A stretch of DNA of 64,000 nucleotides, taken from the NCBI GenBank assembly GCA_013398015.1, contig VZRR01006575.1, positions 372,001 to 436,000 on the forward strand, read 5' to 3'. The DNA is from Oreocharis arfaki. Lineage: Eukaryota > Chordata > Aves > Passeriformes > Paramythiidae. The first letter of the stretch is position 1; each line of letters begins with the position of its first letter. The notes under the pieces were generated by a model. It was given only the letters and a program-made list of their open reading frames with translations. It did not search any database and was not told where the DNA came from. Below, one piece after another: positions 24,391 through 37,700 of this stretch. A program made the position numbers and the translations under genes.

Positions 24391-26132
24391 TACATGAGGT
24401 TGAAAATATTGTTCAATTCCAGAAACAGTTCTGCAAAAGAGACATTACTATAATCTTTGTGGAAAGATGGCTGAAGGCAAAATTGGAGGAAACTGAGAAG
24501 TTGTATTCACATCCTAACAGAAGTACAGGAATTATAGGGTGAAATGCAGCTGCTAGTCCCTGGATGGGATGTGGTTGGCATGCTGGAAACCCATTCCACA
24601 GTGATTCCCCACATCCACAGTCTGCAACTGTAAGCACCTGCTAAGGGAGGTGGAATGGAGAGGGTGGAGCAGAGTGGAGACACTAGGCTCTGTTGAAACC
24701 CTTGCAGGGAGGGGAACTCGATGGCAACTTATGGCATGTTGCAGTTGAAAAATCACAAAGCATCAAGGCAGATAGGAGATGTCCTGCTGCTGAGCCAAAA
24801 ATGCCCTCCTCAGATGGACTTGGTTTATGAGATTATAATCTCATAATAATATTAACTCACACCTCCAACCCAAAGTTTCCTGCCTCGAAGGTACATGTGC
24901 ATGTGCTTGTATTTTTGACCGTATCTTTCAGAGTGAAGTGAGAAAATTTTACACCAATCAGTAACAAAGGTATGTTTGACTAAAGCCACTCAAGCTCTAA
25001 ACATAAAGAAATAGTATAAAAGTAGGGAATGGGGAGAAGCCAGGGAAAACTCCATGATAAATTCTGATATCAGTTGATAGACTGAACCTGTCTTCCTCCC
25101 CATAGGGATGCCTGGTGGGTAAGACCCATACTCTATTCACACTGAATTGGGGATTAGAGCTTGTCTCTGCATTGCTTTGAATACACTTTTGAAGTCAGAT
25201 ACAATCATTGGCAATCCTTGAATCTTAACCTGTCACAATTTTCTACCCAAATTAAATTTAAAATGTTTAAAATTAAAGAGAGTTATTCCATAAACTGCTA
25301 GTGTGAGTCCTCCACAGGCACTGACTGTCACCAGTAGCACGTAACATACTCAAATCATGTAGGGGGCCTCCGAGGGCTGCCCCTTGTGCTGTTGGTGTGT
25401 TCCTGAGCAAGTGAGTTGAACCACCCTCTGATTCAGCAGGACTGCTCAGTGAAGAGTGCTCCTAATGGGACACTGACAGACTGGCTGAGCGCGAGGGTCT
25501 CGGCTTTCCTGGGGCACTAACAGACAAATGTAACACTAAGGGGCAAATAAATCTCCCCTTTTCATATGATAATCTTTATACAGGTCTAGCCTGAGCCAGG
25601 AAGGCACAAGAGGCCTGCGAGTCTCAAACTCACATATGGGGATCGTTCCTTATCTTTTTAATCACTCTGCACCTCTACTTCAGGATCACATTTCTAGGGC
25701 AAAGTAATATTTGTAACACCATTCTATTCTGAAAGTGGTCAGGATTTACTTCAGAAGCTCTTTTAAATATCATTAGAAGAGGTGTTAAAGTGAAATTTTT
25801 CCATACAGGAAAGTCTTTGCTGTAGTTTCTGTTCCTTGCTTCACTGTCCTTTTCCTGGTGGAGAATATGAAAGGCCATGTGGTGTAGTTCTCCCTCGCTA
25901 CACCCCTCTGTAACTTGTCCCAGGCATGCCAGGGATGTGAAGCCCCATATTGATGTGGCTGAGTTGCACATCCTCGGCTCAGACTTCTAATTACTCGGTT
26001 TGAGAAAGAGCTGTGAAAAATTCTGTAGAGCAAAGACAAGGAAGATAAAGTTGCAGACAGGTAAGAATGCTGAAACAGGATCATTAGTAGCTCTAGGGTT
26101 CAAGAAGGAAAGCACTGTCATGGAAGGTTATT
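24391..26132. other. single-copy sequence, no gene recognised
   Basis: About 1.7 kb. The part 25360-25620 is richer in G+C but no element or exon is recognisable. Confidence 0.5.
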
Positions 26133-26400
26133 AAACAAACAAACAAACAAACAAACCCCCCCAAAAAACAAAACAAAAACAAACCAAAAACAAACCAAAA
26201 ACAAACCAAAAACAAACCAAAAACAAACCAAAAACAAAACAAAACAAAAACAAAACAAAAACAAAATCACCCAGAAACTATAAATAAAAACAAAAAACCA
26301 AAAACAAACAAAAAACCCCCAAAATAAAACTAAAAAAAACCCCAAAACAAAAAAAACCACCCAAACAACAACAAAAAACCCAACAAAAAACAAAAAAAAA
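26133..26400. repeat. C/A-only low-complexity tract with AAAC and 11-bp AAAAACAAACC repeats
   Basis: About 270 bp made almost only of A and C on the + strand. It starts as (AAAC)n, has a 7-C run at about 26156-26162, then about six copies of an 11-bp unit AAAAACAAACC at about 26174-26238, then irregular (AAAAC)n. The strand asymmetry creates a 162-codon F/L/V/W-rich frame on the - strand that is not a gene. Confidence 0.95.
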
Positions 26401-26562
26401 TAGGCACAAAAGAAAAACCCCACCGAAAACCCAAATGCAATGCTGAAGGGTAGCAGCTCAGGAGCAGCATCCATGCCACGCAGCAAAGCTGTTAAACCCT
26501 CTCCCTGACTAAGGTCTACCTGGTCTTCAATCATTCTTTCAGTGTCCTCTGGCGGGGGAGAC
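26401..26562. other. short flank between the C/A tract and an LTR
   Basis: About 160 bp of mixed composition. On the - strand it stays open in frame with the LTR, but I recognise no retroviral leader, primer-binding site or gag motif, so I treat it as host flank. Confidence 0.4.
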
Positions 26563-26916
26563 TGTCGCTGTGGCAACACGGATGGCGAGAAAAAAACAAA
26601 GTCCAAGCCAAAGGAAGGATTAAGAAAAAGTGAATTATTTATTTAATTACAGGCGAGATTTATATAATCTTCACATCGGTATATGGCAAAAGATCATTGG
26701 TCTGTGGTCCAACCACCTCTCCAAGTGATTGGTTGGATCTCATGAAACCTATTTTCAAATATTTCTACTTAAATTCATAACAACCTTGCATGCAACCAAC
26801 GGGTACAAGATGTTTAGAAAACCGTCTTGCTTGTTTGATTGAGAACCAACAGCTTTCTCACAGAATACTTGCAAAATGCTGGATTTTTCGCTGCCAGCAG
26901 CTTTTCGACATCCACA
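26563..26916 (-). mobile_element. solo LTR, ERVK/alpharetrovirus-like, about 354 bp
   Basis: Read on the - strand it starts TGTGGATGTCG and ends CACAGCGACA, a TG...CA pair. It is flanked by 6-bp direct repeats GGAGAC (26557-26562) and GGGGAC (26917-26922), which match at 5 of 6 positions. A CCAAT-containing U3 precedes TATATAAATC, and an AATAAA-like site follows only about 20 bp downstream, implying a very short R. The short length, short R and 6-bp duplication resemble avian leukosis-type LTRs (family knowledge). No internal sequence adjoins it. A longer reading to 26981 is possible but leaves no duplication. Confidence 0.75.
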
Positions 26917-27916
26917 GGGGACAACATAATAAACCATGTGACTTCATAAACACAGCTAACTTTTGTGTGTTCGCTAAGACATAATTGTTTTATCCCTTAA
27001 AAGTGTATATGCCTTGATTGCAGGGTCTCATTGAAGGGCTGAACACGCAAGATGAACAAGTGTCCCAAAGAGACACTGTCACAGGAGTGCCATTCTGAGC
27101 TGTGCAGCAATGTTTGGATTGCGTTTTGGGGCAGAAGAAAGAACTTATTAATCTGTCATTTTATTAATCAGCTTGATTAGATGTAAAAACATGCAGGTTG
27201 TGTAACAAAGCCCTCAGGAACATTCATGCCATTGTCGGTGACAGGTTTCTATGTGGTTTCTCTGCCTGGCTATTTTGTAATTAATGTCATTCCCAAACAG
27301 GCGATTCAGGACCAGCATTTCTCAAGGGTTTTCAATGCAGTGTCACTCTTCTTTTTACAAACTTCGAGCAATGAGCCATGAAACCAAGACTATCAGCATG
27401 GGTTTAGGCAATTTATGCATAGTTGATTACAGTTTTAAAATTATTACTCTTAAGTAAAACTGCCTGCCTTCAGTTCATAGTAGGGGAACTCCTAGAATTC
27501 AAAAGAAGAGAGAAGTAACAGCAATGTTGTTTCAGTTACCAGATACCAAAAAACCCACCAGTATCTACTGCACACCGTCAGGGACCACTACAGTCTGTGC
27601 CAAGGGCATCACACCATCCTCCAGAGAAACCACTCTCTCTGTCTTCTACCAAATTCCTCAGATTAGAAATCTTTGCCAGGTGCTCGTTCTTTGTCGAGAA
27701 ACAGCATCACAAATGCAGTCCTGGCTGTTAGCTCTTTTTCTCTATCTTATTTAACTTTCCTGATTTTTGGCTTCCATACCCATTAGACCTGATGATGTTA
27801 AGCAACCAGACACGGATTTCTCTTCAGAGATATTTTTTGCAAAACTTGAACAGGTTAGGCAAGGATGCTCTGACTTCAGAAATAATCAATAGTGCCCTTC
27901 TTTGGTGTGTCCTCAG

Positions 27917-27966
27917 AGGTCGAGAGGATGGAGGCTTTGCAGGAGCTGGCCTGAGGTTATTTACAG
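27917..27966 (+). other. weak exon-like segment with splice signals
   Basis: A pyrimidine-rich acceptor ending TCCTCAG at 27910-27916 is followed 50 bp later by CAG|GTAAAG (donor GT at 27967-27968). The frame is open through it, but the segment is too short to identify. Confidence 0.15.
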
Positions 27967-30078
27967 GTAAAGCTTTGGCTGACAAAACAGCTGAGACCCT
28001 CACTCAGTAGGAGACATCTTTGCATGTCAGCAGATGTTAGCCATGAAAGCATCACCAGGTCAGCAAGCCCTAAAAAGCACAGAATTATTCAGGTTCCAAA
28101 TCTCCTCAAAGAGGCTCCGCTTCCATAACCATCAACCATAGCTGTTGGCATGTTTGCCATACACCTAACAGTTCCCACCTTTTCTGCAGTAGTATCTTGG
28201 CCGTGGAGGGGCTCTGGGCTGAAATCTAAACTCCTCAGTTGAAGCTGTCAAGCTGGCTTCTTAGCAGTAACTTGCAGAGCCAGCTGTCCTTATTTCTCGG
28301 AAAGATACAAAGGGAGGAAACTAAGCAATTAGAGAACCTTGTAAAATCCTGTCAAGCCGAAGAGTGGTCTATTTATTTTCCTATTGATCTTGCCTTTCTG
28401 TCTTTGAGGAATAATGACTGTCTCATCAAATGCCTCAAGTTCCCCCGTGTCGCACTGTGCCTCAACCTTTGTAATGCTAAAGATCTCAGATTTGCAATTC
28501 TGTAGCTTTTATTCTGCAATTGTTCCCCAAAACTGATGTGGCGATATTTTTTCCTCGTTGTCCTCCTGCTGTTATTCTCAAGCCCTTGCACCTCTAAACT
28601 CAGATATCAGATTTCTCAGAGCAGGTGATTTCTCTGGTAAGACAATTGCTCTTTTTTCCTGTTTTTCCCTGTATCATGTTGTTTGAATTTTAGTTTAGCT
28701 GTATATCAGATATGTATTATTCATTATTTTACATGGACAATGACTTTCCCTTCTCTGAAGATGTCCCAGAAACGAGTGTGAAGTCAATGTTCACTTTGCA
28801 GGCTACTACATAAAAGCCTGCTTTAAATTTATTTGGCAGTTTTAATTTTCAAGGAAGCTACAGGATACTGTAAAGCACTTGAGACAGGAAGGGTGTTTTC
28901 CCATGAGCTAGTTGAACACTAAATGTTGGGGACAAAGAAAGTTACCATAATTTTCTAACTGCCACCACTCTATTAATCTATTCACCTTCAGTTAAAAGTA
29001 TTATTTTACTTTTATAAAATAAAAAAGTAAATAAGGTGCTTGGATTTACAGAAGCTGGAAAAAAATGGAGCATTTTAAATCTGAAAACCTTTCTTGCAGA
29101 CATCATTTTCAATATAAATAGCACCTTACTCTTGGCTGTGAGGACTCAGGCAGCTGAGATATTGCAGCTGTCTGTGCTGTGAGAAAACACTGCGCAGGCA
29201 AGCCCCAGCCCTCCCAGCACAGCCATACTCAGTCAGTCACGTGGGGTGCTTACTCCTGCTATAAACTTTGTGAATCCTGCTGAGCACATTTTGTGACAGC
29301 AAATAAATCACAAACAGGTTAAATGAGACGCCGAACCTGGTTACTTACGGTCCTTAAAAATGCTCCAGGCCAGGTATTGACATGAACAATGTCTGTGACG
29401 AGCACAGCCCCACAGCGTACATCACCCTGCCTCTGGGATACTGGGGCTTGAGCCAAAAGCATTTGCAGGAAGGCTGTGTCCTGCAGAACATAAAGGTGCA
29501 GAGAACAGCGGGGCACAAATAGAAATGATCTCCATAGAAGGGAGATCAGGAAGCCTGCCTAAGCCTTTCTGTAGGTCAGATCGGCTGGGATAATGTCATT
29601 CTTGACAAATATGTGTCTAACATCATGCATCGAGCTTTGATACACTAGTACTTTCTGAATTTTTTTCATCACTCAGAAAGGAATTGCTTTATTCAACCAC
29701 AGCAGATCCAACAGAACAGTATAAAAAGGAAAATCTGAGTATCTGTAGATTATTTATGTTTGCTTTTGAAAACTGAGATCTCATAGATGGGTTGAAAATA
29801 TTTAGCTGGCAGCATTTTCGATGACCTCAAGCCATGACCTGATGGCAGACAGGAGAAGGTATTAAAAAAAATAAATATTTAAATCTAAATATAAAGGCAG
29901 TAAATAATTTTCCCCTGCAATTAATAACAAGTAACAAAAAATACCAAACCCACCACTTTGATTCACAATGAAGTAAAAGGTTCTAACTGGCTTGCAATAA
30001 CTTACATAACTTGATGGGAGAGGGAAAGCATAATTTAAAACAGAGGAGGGGGAAACTTGTCTAAACATAATTTAAAAC

Positions 30079-30097
30079 AATAAATAAATAAATAAAT
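30079..30097. repeat. (AAAT)n microsatellite
   Basis: Roughly five copies of AAAT/ATAA. Confidence 0.9.
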
Positions 30098-30532
30098 TTC
30101 TATCTTTTTTGAGTCTTGGACATATCTTAAATCGTTTCTCAGTCACCAGAATGAAATGTTATGATTTGTCCAGTTAAGTTTCTTAATGAAAGATTTATAT
30201 TCTAGGAGAAGAAATCTAGCATAGAGTGGTCAAATCTTCCTCTAAAATTGTGTCTACGATGAACAGCATTTTTACCTGGAATCTTGTTTGCTTACCTGAA
30301 TTTTTTTCATTAATTGAAGACTTATTTTTCTTACTGCCATCCCTGGATCAAGAGAGCTACTGTACCACAGCCAAGCTTTTTGTGCAATTCTACATAATGA
30401 GCAAGAACAAAACAAAAAAAAACCTTTCCTTTGCATGTATACATATATCAAATGATAGATGCCCTCTGGCAACATGCAGAATTGTCATTCACCACACAAA
30501 ATAGGCCAGATTTCCTGATCTGGTATCATCAC

Positions 30533-30554
30533 TTTGCATTGCATTGCATTGCAA
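30533..30554. repeat. (GCATT)n short tandem repeat
   Basis: Four tandem copies of a TTGCA/GCATT pentamer. Confidence 0.85.
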
Positions 30555-33500
30555 ACATAATCCAGACCTAAAGCCTTGTTCAAGCTGACATGGTGAAGAT
30601 TATCCCATTGCTAAAGTAATCCTTTTGAACAGAGACCAAGTCTGTTCTCCTGGGACTTCTTCCTTTGCCATTAGGTATAGCAAGGCATGGGGTTCCTGCT
30701 TAATGACAAGAAAAATTAATTAGTCCCTTACCACGTCATACTGAATAAAGTCTTATGATGACTTTCAGCCTCTGTGTGATAGGATTGACAGAAGGACTTC
30801 CCCCAGATGTAGCCACATGTGTGCAAGGAGGTGGAGAGTATTGAGCCACGTAGTGTAAGCCTAATCAGTTGCCTAATTAGTTTCATTGTCTGGGGCTTTC
30901 ATGTTTGACTGATTCTTCATCTTGCCTGAGTACCCAGTGCCAGTCTGCAAAGTAACAGCATGGCAAAGTTTACGCTGCGCAGGAAGGAATTTAGATTCCA
31001 GATGCTCTGAATGTGTTTCAGTATTTGTAAACTATAAGCAGTATGTGTCATGGGATACTCAGAGATAAAATAAGTAGAGATCTGTGTTTACTGAACAGAC
31101 TCCAAAAGATTTTGACAACACTTGTTCAGGTCATTGTAAGAGAGACCAAAGAAATGTCAGCCAAAAATTATTAGGTACAATATATTGAATTAAGGAGCAA
31201 AAGAAAGGGTAATAAGATAATACCCAAAAGCCAAGGTAGTGTTTGCATACCCAGTCAGGAGACAGCCAAGCTTGGAAGGAAAGATAGGACAGTCCAGTCT
31301 GGTTTGGCCCTGCCTCAGCCGCTGCTCCCTGTCAGCAGCGCTGGGCTGGGCTTACCACAGAAGCCCCTGGAAAACAGCCCTCTCTCTTCTTGAAATGCAA
31401 GAGAGGTGTTACCCCTGAGCTGCTAGAAGACTTTAGTAGCAGGAGGATTAGAAGTCACTCCTACCTTTAGCTCCTTTACTATGCATGATGATGCTGGGCA
31501 CATGGAGAGCAGAGGATCATTAGCAGAGAAGTAAGTGAGGCAGAGCTGGAAATTGGATTCCTGAGTTGCAGGTTCCTCTGAATTTTCTCTTTGGAAATGG
31601 CTGAACTTGTGGATAGATAACCAAAATATTGTTGGAAGAGTTCAGCTCTCCCTGCTGATCCTATGTGAGCCCCAGCAGGTCACCCAGTCAGTCTGCTTGC
31701 CAGTTCTTTCATCTGTGACACATAAAGACTAATGCTTTGTTTCCCGTATCCTGAGATCATGTGTCCTTCCCTTTTCTGAAACATAGAGCATCCTAACTGT
31801 GAGCTGCCTGAACACAAGGACGTTTTGTTTTCATTTAGTGACATTCAAGTAACAGCAGTAACATCTGACCAGACACCCTAGGTGAGTTTAAAGTAGAGCC
31901 TTCAAAAAAAAACCAAACCTGTAAACAACCTGCCTGTTGTATGGAAAAAAGAATGCTCCCTATTGTAAGGGTAACTTTGTTCATTAAGTGAATTTTTAAG
32001 GATTTAAACTACAGCCCGTCCCCCGTTTTCTCATGTAAATACAGTTCTGAGCAGTTGAAATACAACGTAGTTTCAGCTAAAGCTGAGAGTATCTCAACCA
32101 ATATTTTCAGGGGGGCTGTGGCAATATATTTGAGGTGCTGTATGCATGACAGCAGAAGAGAGAAGAGTTTTTTTGTACAGTATGGCTGAACCTAAAAAAA
32201 AGGTGAGGAATTGTTATATGAAACCCATATACTCATGATCTGTGCTGACAGGCAAAATCCAGCAACCTCCCCAGATATGGTTTTGCACTAATATTAAGTG
32301 CCTGTTTGGGAAAGCCCAGTTCAGCACACGCTGCAAGTGCTTTGCTGCTGCTGAATCACTCTGGTCGTCACAGACCTGGTTTTTTTCAATTTATGTGAGA
32401 AACTCACTGCTCTGTGTTACCACCTCACTTTCTTTAGACACAGAGCTTCATAAGGTCAGCACGTCTGTGACATTTGAAGACTTTCTCCTCATCAATTATT
32501 TCCTAAAGTTGTATCTGTGAGTGAGATAGTGGACGGAAATACGTCTTTTGCTTTTTACAGCTGTGGTGTAGAACCGATCTTGGAAATTTGTTTGGCATTT
32601 TCACATAAGTAATTACCAGTTGAAACCAGGAGATTAGAGAATGTGTTTTGTTTGATAAATATTTGGCTTTGGCCAAATAATAATAAACATCTGCATCTCA
32701 TTCTTGGTGTTTTGCTTTTAAGGCCCAGGACTGTGATGCCATCCACAAAAATAAGGCAAATGAGGTGTTGTTGTCTCTCTTCCCTCCCTGACAGCCCCCA
32801 AATCCAGCTCAGTGAGTCAAAGCACTGGTCAAACACATGAGAGATCCAGATTCAAACCTACATTCTGCCTGATTCAGAGCAATGATTGCACCCTCCGCAA
32901 AGACTCCTAATCTATCAGGTAAGTGCAGAGTAGATCTTGTTATACTTCATGTAAAATGAATATTCATACAAGCAGAAATTCAAACTGACATTTTGCAGCA
33001 GGGACCTTAATTAAATTACCTCAGAGATTTTCTTTCTCTTCTGAGACTAAAGAATATTTAGCAATGTGACCTGTAACAGCTGTAAGGGAAGAGCCTTAAT
33101 CTGAAAGAGTTTGTAAATTTTTGTAAATGTTTCATTTTAGTGACCAAAGCAGAAATTCAAACATTAGTACAGCTCAGATGTTATTGTTCTCTCAGCTTCA
33201 TTGTCATCTGATAAGGAAAAGACAGTAGCAGGAAAAGACAGGCTGATTCTGGAAAAGCTTAGGACATTTTATATGCAAAAGATTCAGCGTGAAACTCTTC
33301 TGTAAGGAAATGCATTCAGTGCTGCATAAAATTATGAGGTGTGCATTAGGAAGGAAAACAATTTTCTGTATCTAAATACTTATTTGGTTTTCCAGTATTC
33401 TATTGCAAAAGAGAATTCAACAAACCCTTCTGTTCCTTTTTCTGTCATTTCCTGGCTGATCTCAATTCTTTTCATGGTTGGTCTTACTACCCACTGCCAG

Positions 33501-34029
33501 TGGAAGACGTCACCCTGAGGAAATACCTTACTATATTCAATGGGTTTATCATAGTCTGCATTCATCTTTCAAAAAACTAAAGAGAAGGCCTGGGGTATCT
33601 AGAGAAAGGATGTTTAAGGGCTTGTGGAACACACGTAACATGCAAATCACACAAATCAGCTTTCCAGTCTAAGGTCTTCCAGGTTTCTCTGAGTGACCCT
33701 ATCTCAGTGTTTCACCAGAAGCACACTTTTGAAACAGATTTCCCTGTTGTGCTTTGGTTCACACTGATGAAGTGTCACCGAAGTGCATGAACTACATTAC
33801 TCATGGATTGAAGTAAACTAGAAGAAGTGTGCCAGGAACACTCATAAAGCTCTCCAACTCCTAAACAGCATGTAGTTCTCCAAGAAAGTGAGAACCAGTC
33901 CAAAATAAACTCCCCCAAAAGGCATCTCTCAGGTCTTCACAAACATCTGCTTTGATCTGCAGACGTGCTGTGCTATTTAATTGTTTGTACAGAGTAAATG
34001 TAGCCTTAGCATCTTACCTGTGAATCAGC

Positions 34030-34720
34030 ACACTCTTACTCTGGAGGGAGCAGACAGTATTGAGGACAGGGCATGCTTGAGCAAAGGACTCTTGGTGTCA
34101 CAGTGTGGGAAGAGGTGAAAACTCCCCAATGCCCCTAGGAGGAAGGGTGGAACCAATTGCACACAGGATGGGTTCTTCCTTACCTGCCAAATTTCACTGT
34201 TCATTCGAGAGACCTCCAGACATAGCTAGGTCAGAAGCTGTTTGCTCCTCTCAGGACTCAAGGAAACCCAAGAGAGCAAGAAGGCACTGCCTGCCTCGCT
34301 GGGAGGGACACAGATGGTTTTGAGAGCAGTAGGACACATTGCTAGACGTGGGGTCTGGGTCAGGATGCAGCCCCCTGTGACAGCTCTGCAAGAGTCGTAC
34401 ACTAGACATGCCCTGAGAGGTTGCATGGATTGAGGGTGGATGGGGTGAATGGTTGCAGTGCTTGGTCAAAGGCTCTGCAAAGGTCCCTCAGAGCAGTGAC
34501 ATCCCTGAGGCCTCTGGAAAACACACCTGGATGGCTTGCAAGAGCCCTACTGATGTTCTGCCTGGATGGCATGTGTCTCCTTCACAGCTTTACCACTGTC
34601 CTCCAGGCTACCCAGCCAAGCAGCTCAGTGGCAGCCCTGTGCCTGTCAGTAAGCACTGACTGGCTCTTCTGAGCCCTCACCCAGCCCTTCACCACCGTGC
34701 CAAATGTAGCAGTACTCATA
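34030..34720. other. GC-richer segment of unknown nature
   Basis: By eye, G+C is clearly higher here than in the flanking sequence, with overlapping short open frames on both strands (63-83 codons). I see no CR1 or LTR landmark and no long single frame. It could be a decayed unknown repeat or a noncoding transcript. Confidence 0.4.
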
Positions 34721-37700
34721 AAGTCTGCAGCTCAGGACTAAGGCTTACAAACAGCATGGGAGGTGCAGTTATCGTATTTTGGGGCAAGTTTCGAACACTT
34801 CTCTTTCAAACCACATTTCTGCTTTGCAGAATACCATTTTCTCTCTCAGGTTTTCACCTTGGCCATCACCGATGGCAATCCAAACACCTTCCTGCTCTTA
34901 CAAGCCCCATCTGTCATCTTCTACGCTTCTACTTTCTAAATAACTGCAAATTCCTTAATTTGGACCTAGATTGAAAGATTGGGTTTGCTTCCTTTGTCGT
35001 ACAAAAACATACGACAGAGAGTATGGCTGGACTGCCAGCCACACCGTCCATTAAGAGCACCTCCATCCATCCTGCTCCATCCCTTCCATCAATGCTGCCA
35101 ATCACGGTGCTGTTACTTCTGCAGGGTGCAGCTCAGAGGGTACTCAGGTACAGGTGCATCCAGCTGACACTGGATTCAATTTTGGCTTTTGGAGACATAC
35201 ATGTACATGGCAGTAAAAGTAAAACTAGTTTTCTAAAAGAAATCTGTTCTACATGCAGTCTCCTACGTGGGTTTCAATGCTGAAGGAGGAGACAAACTCT
35301 TTGAAACACTTCCGCTATTTGTTGTCTTCTTTTTAGGGCAAAGGAAGGAAGCAGGAGAGCACTAACATGTGGCAGAATTGAATTACTTTTCTGGTTTTCC
35401 TCATTCCATGAGAAGGAATGATGCCAGAAGCTTCTCAGATAAGGAAAATCATATATTTAATTTCTTGTAGAGTACATATTTGCTTTGAAGAAACACCTTC
35501 ATCATTAGTGGTAATGGAGAAAGTCAGGTGTCTTTATCGCATCTATTTAAAAAGGCTCTTTTTATCTGAAGGAAGAGACTTACCCATCTACTATGCTTTT
35601 TTTTTTTTCTCCTGAAGTTAATTGCCTGCCAAATAGCAACTGATTGTTGATGGGCAGATTTAAGTGTAGGAGAAATCTTTGTTTAGACATAGGGAAACCT
35701 CAAAGTAGGAGGACAGCAGATAACTTCCAAATGCTTTAGCTAAATAGAAGGCTTCTGAAATAGCAAACATCCAATATTTTTAACTGTCAAGGGGAATTCA
35801 GTAGGTTGAAAAATGTGTCCAGTAATAAATTTCATCTATAAACTAAAGAAGGATCTTGCAGGGAGCTATTGCAGAACTGAAATAAGTTATGTATAATCAC
35901 ATTTAGCTCCTCGTCTGGGAAATTATGGCAGACACCTACACGAAAATCTGCAGTTATGAATCCCAATTAAAGGTTATTTCAATGCAAACCAGGAAATTTC
36001 TATGCTTTTTTTTTTTCAATTTAATGTGTACATTAATCAATTAGCAAACAAAAGGAAAAGACTAAGCAGCAAAATCACTTGGCTCTCTCTAATCAGTCTC
36101 TGGCTGCATGGTGCCTATTGCATGGTGTTAGCTGCAATCTGCCACTGACAGATGTACTCAGGTTTGGATGCTGTTACTTAACCTAGAGGCTGTGACAGTG
36201 TTTGGATAATTCTGATGTTATCCTGAGAGGATTAGGATTCAAAGACAAATTTAAACTCTCTTCTCCAATGCATATCTGAAGATGATGTACATTTGCAGGA
36301 GAACGGCTGTCACAAGCCTAGTTTGGCCTATGTTTTTATTCGAACATATGTGGTTTCTCAAAGTGAGTGAATTGTAGGCAGAGATGAAAGCCATTCGGTG
36401 CCTCTGATCTCTGCGATGCTACTTCCAAATGAGATCACCTTCTCTGCACATTTTCTTTTCCTGGCAACAATCTGGGGGAATTTACAGAATTACATACACA
36501 TTCTTTTATTTTCAGAGTTTTAAGAAATTAGGCTAGATATTGATTCATTGCTTTTTCTTCAACATATAATTAATGTTATATCAAAAATTTAAGACTTTGC
36601 TGTTTTCAAGGTAATATAATTTCCTGAGAACTGAAGGAATATAGACACAATACCACCAAAAAGCTTGGTTTTTTCCTCAGATCCACAACACCAAAAAACG
36701 CATCTAGAAACCTTTTGAACTTCTCATACTGTGCCTAAAGAAAAACAGCAATGGAAGAAAACCATACTCTAAGTAGTAAGAGCATCACCACTTTTCAGAG
36801 GTCCAATGTAGAAACTAGACTTGTAATTTTACACACAGTGCATAAGGAAATCCATATGGAAATCCTTATGAAGACCTGGAAAGAGTGAATCTGATATCAA
36901 GTTTTACCACAGCAGAAAAGTTAAAAGACATACTGCTTCTCTTGCTAGATATGTGACAAAATTGTCAGTTTCTACTTCCTTTTGTTGGTACATTATAATC
37001 AGAAACACCACAAAAACAGCCACCTTTCAAATGACAAATTGAGATAGAAAATATCATCTCTTTTGCTATATTGGCATTTCAGGAGATATCCTAATTGTTA
37101 AATGCTTGATTTCTTACATCTAGCAAATGTATTTTGATAGCTTCATGCACCTAATCTTCCAAGATCATTGAGGAAAGAGATAAAATATACATCTAGAAAG
37201 AAAATAAGGAAAAAAAGGTATGTGGTTTCTTACCCCTTGAGGTTTTGGCTTGTAAAAATTGCTATCTATATCTATTGCTATCTATATATCTATATTGATA
37301 AAAATTGCTGTGTATATAGCTATTACTTGTAGACATATAACACACTTGAAGTGTAGGACACCAACAAGCACTTCCGCATTTCCAGGTTGCGGACAAAAGT
37401 TTTAGAACACAGGGAGCTTACTGGATGGATAGATTTTCCTGGTGCGTTTCTTACAGATCCATATGGTTTTAAATTTTATTTTTAGTATGTTATTCCTTTT
37501 CCAAATTGAACAAAGAGACAGCATTTGTCACAATTATTTGCTATGAAACACAGATTTACTAAAAAAAAAAAGATACTAGAAAACAACATCTACATTCTAT
37601 GCCTGCAAGTCATCACCATTAAGCACCACTTGCCACTAGAAAAAAATAAAAGTGTCCTCAAGTGTTTGTGAAACATGAACAATAGCTTGAGTGTAGAGTT

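Noticed and set aside
26118..26606. 162-codon - strand open frame rich in F, L, V, W
   Set aside because: It is the antisense reading of the C/A low-complexity tract continued into an LTR end. The composition is explained by the repeat and no domain is present.
26563..26981. Longer version of the LTR ending at 26981
   Set aside because: It ends in a plausible CA but leaves no flanking duplication, whereas ending at 26916 gives a 6-bp repeat with 5 matches.
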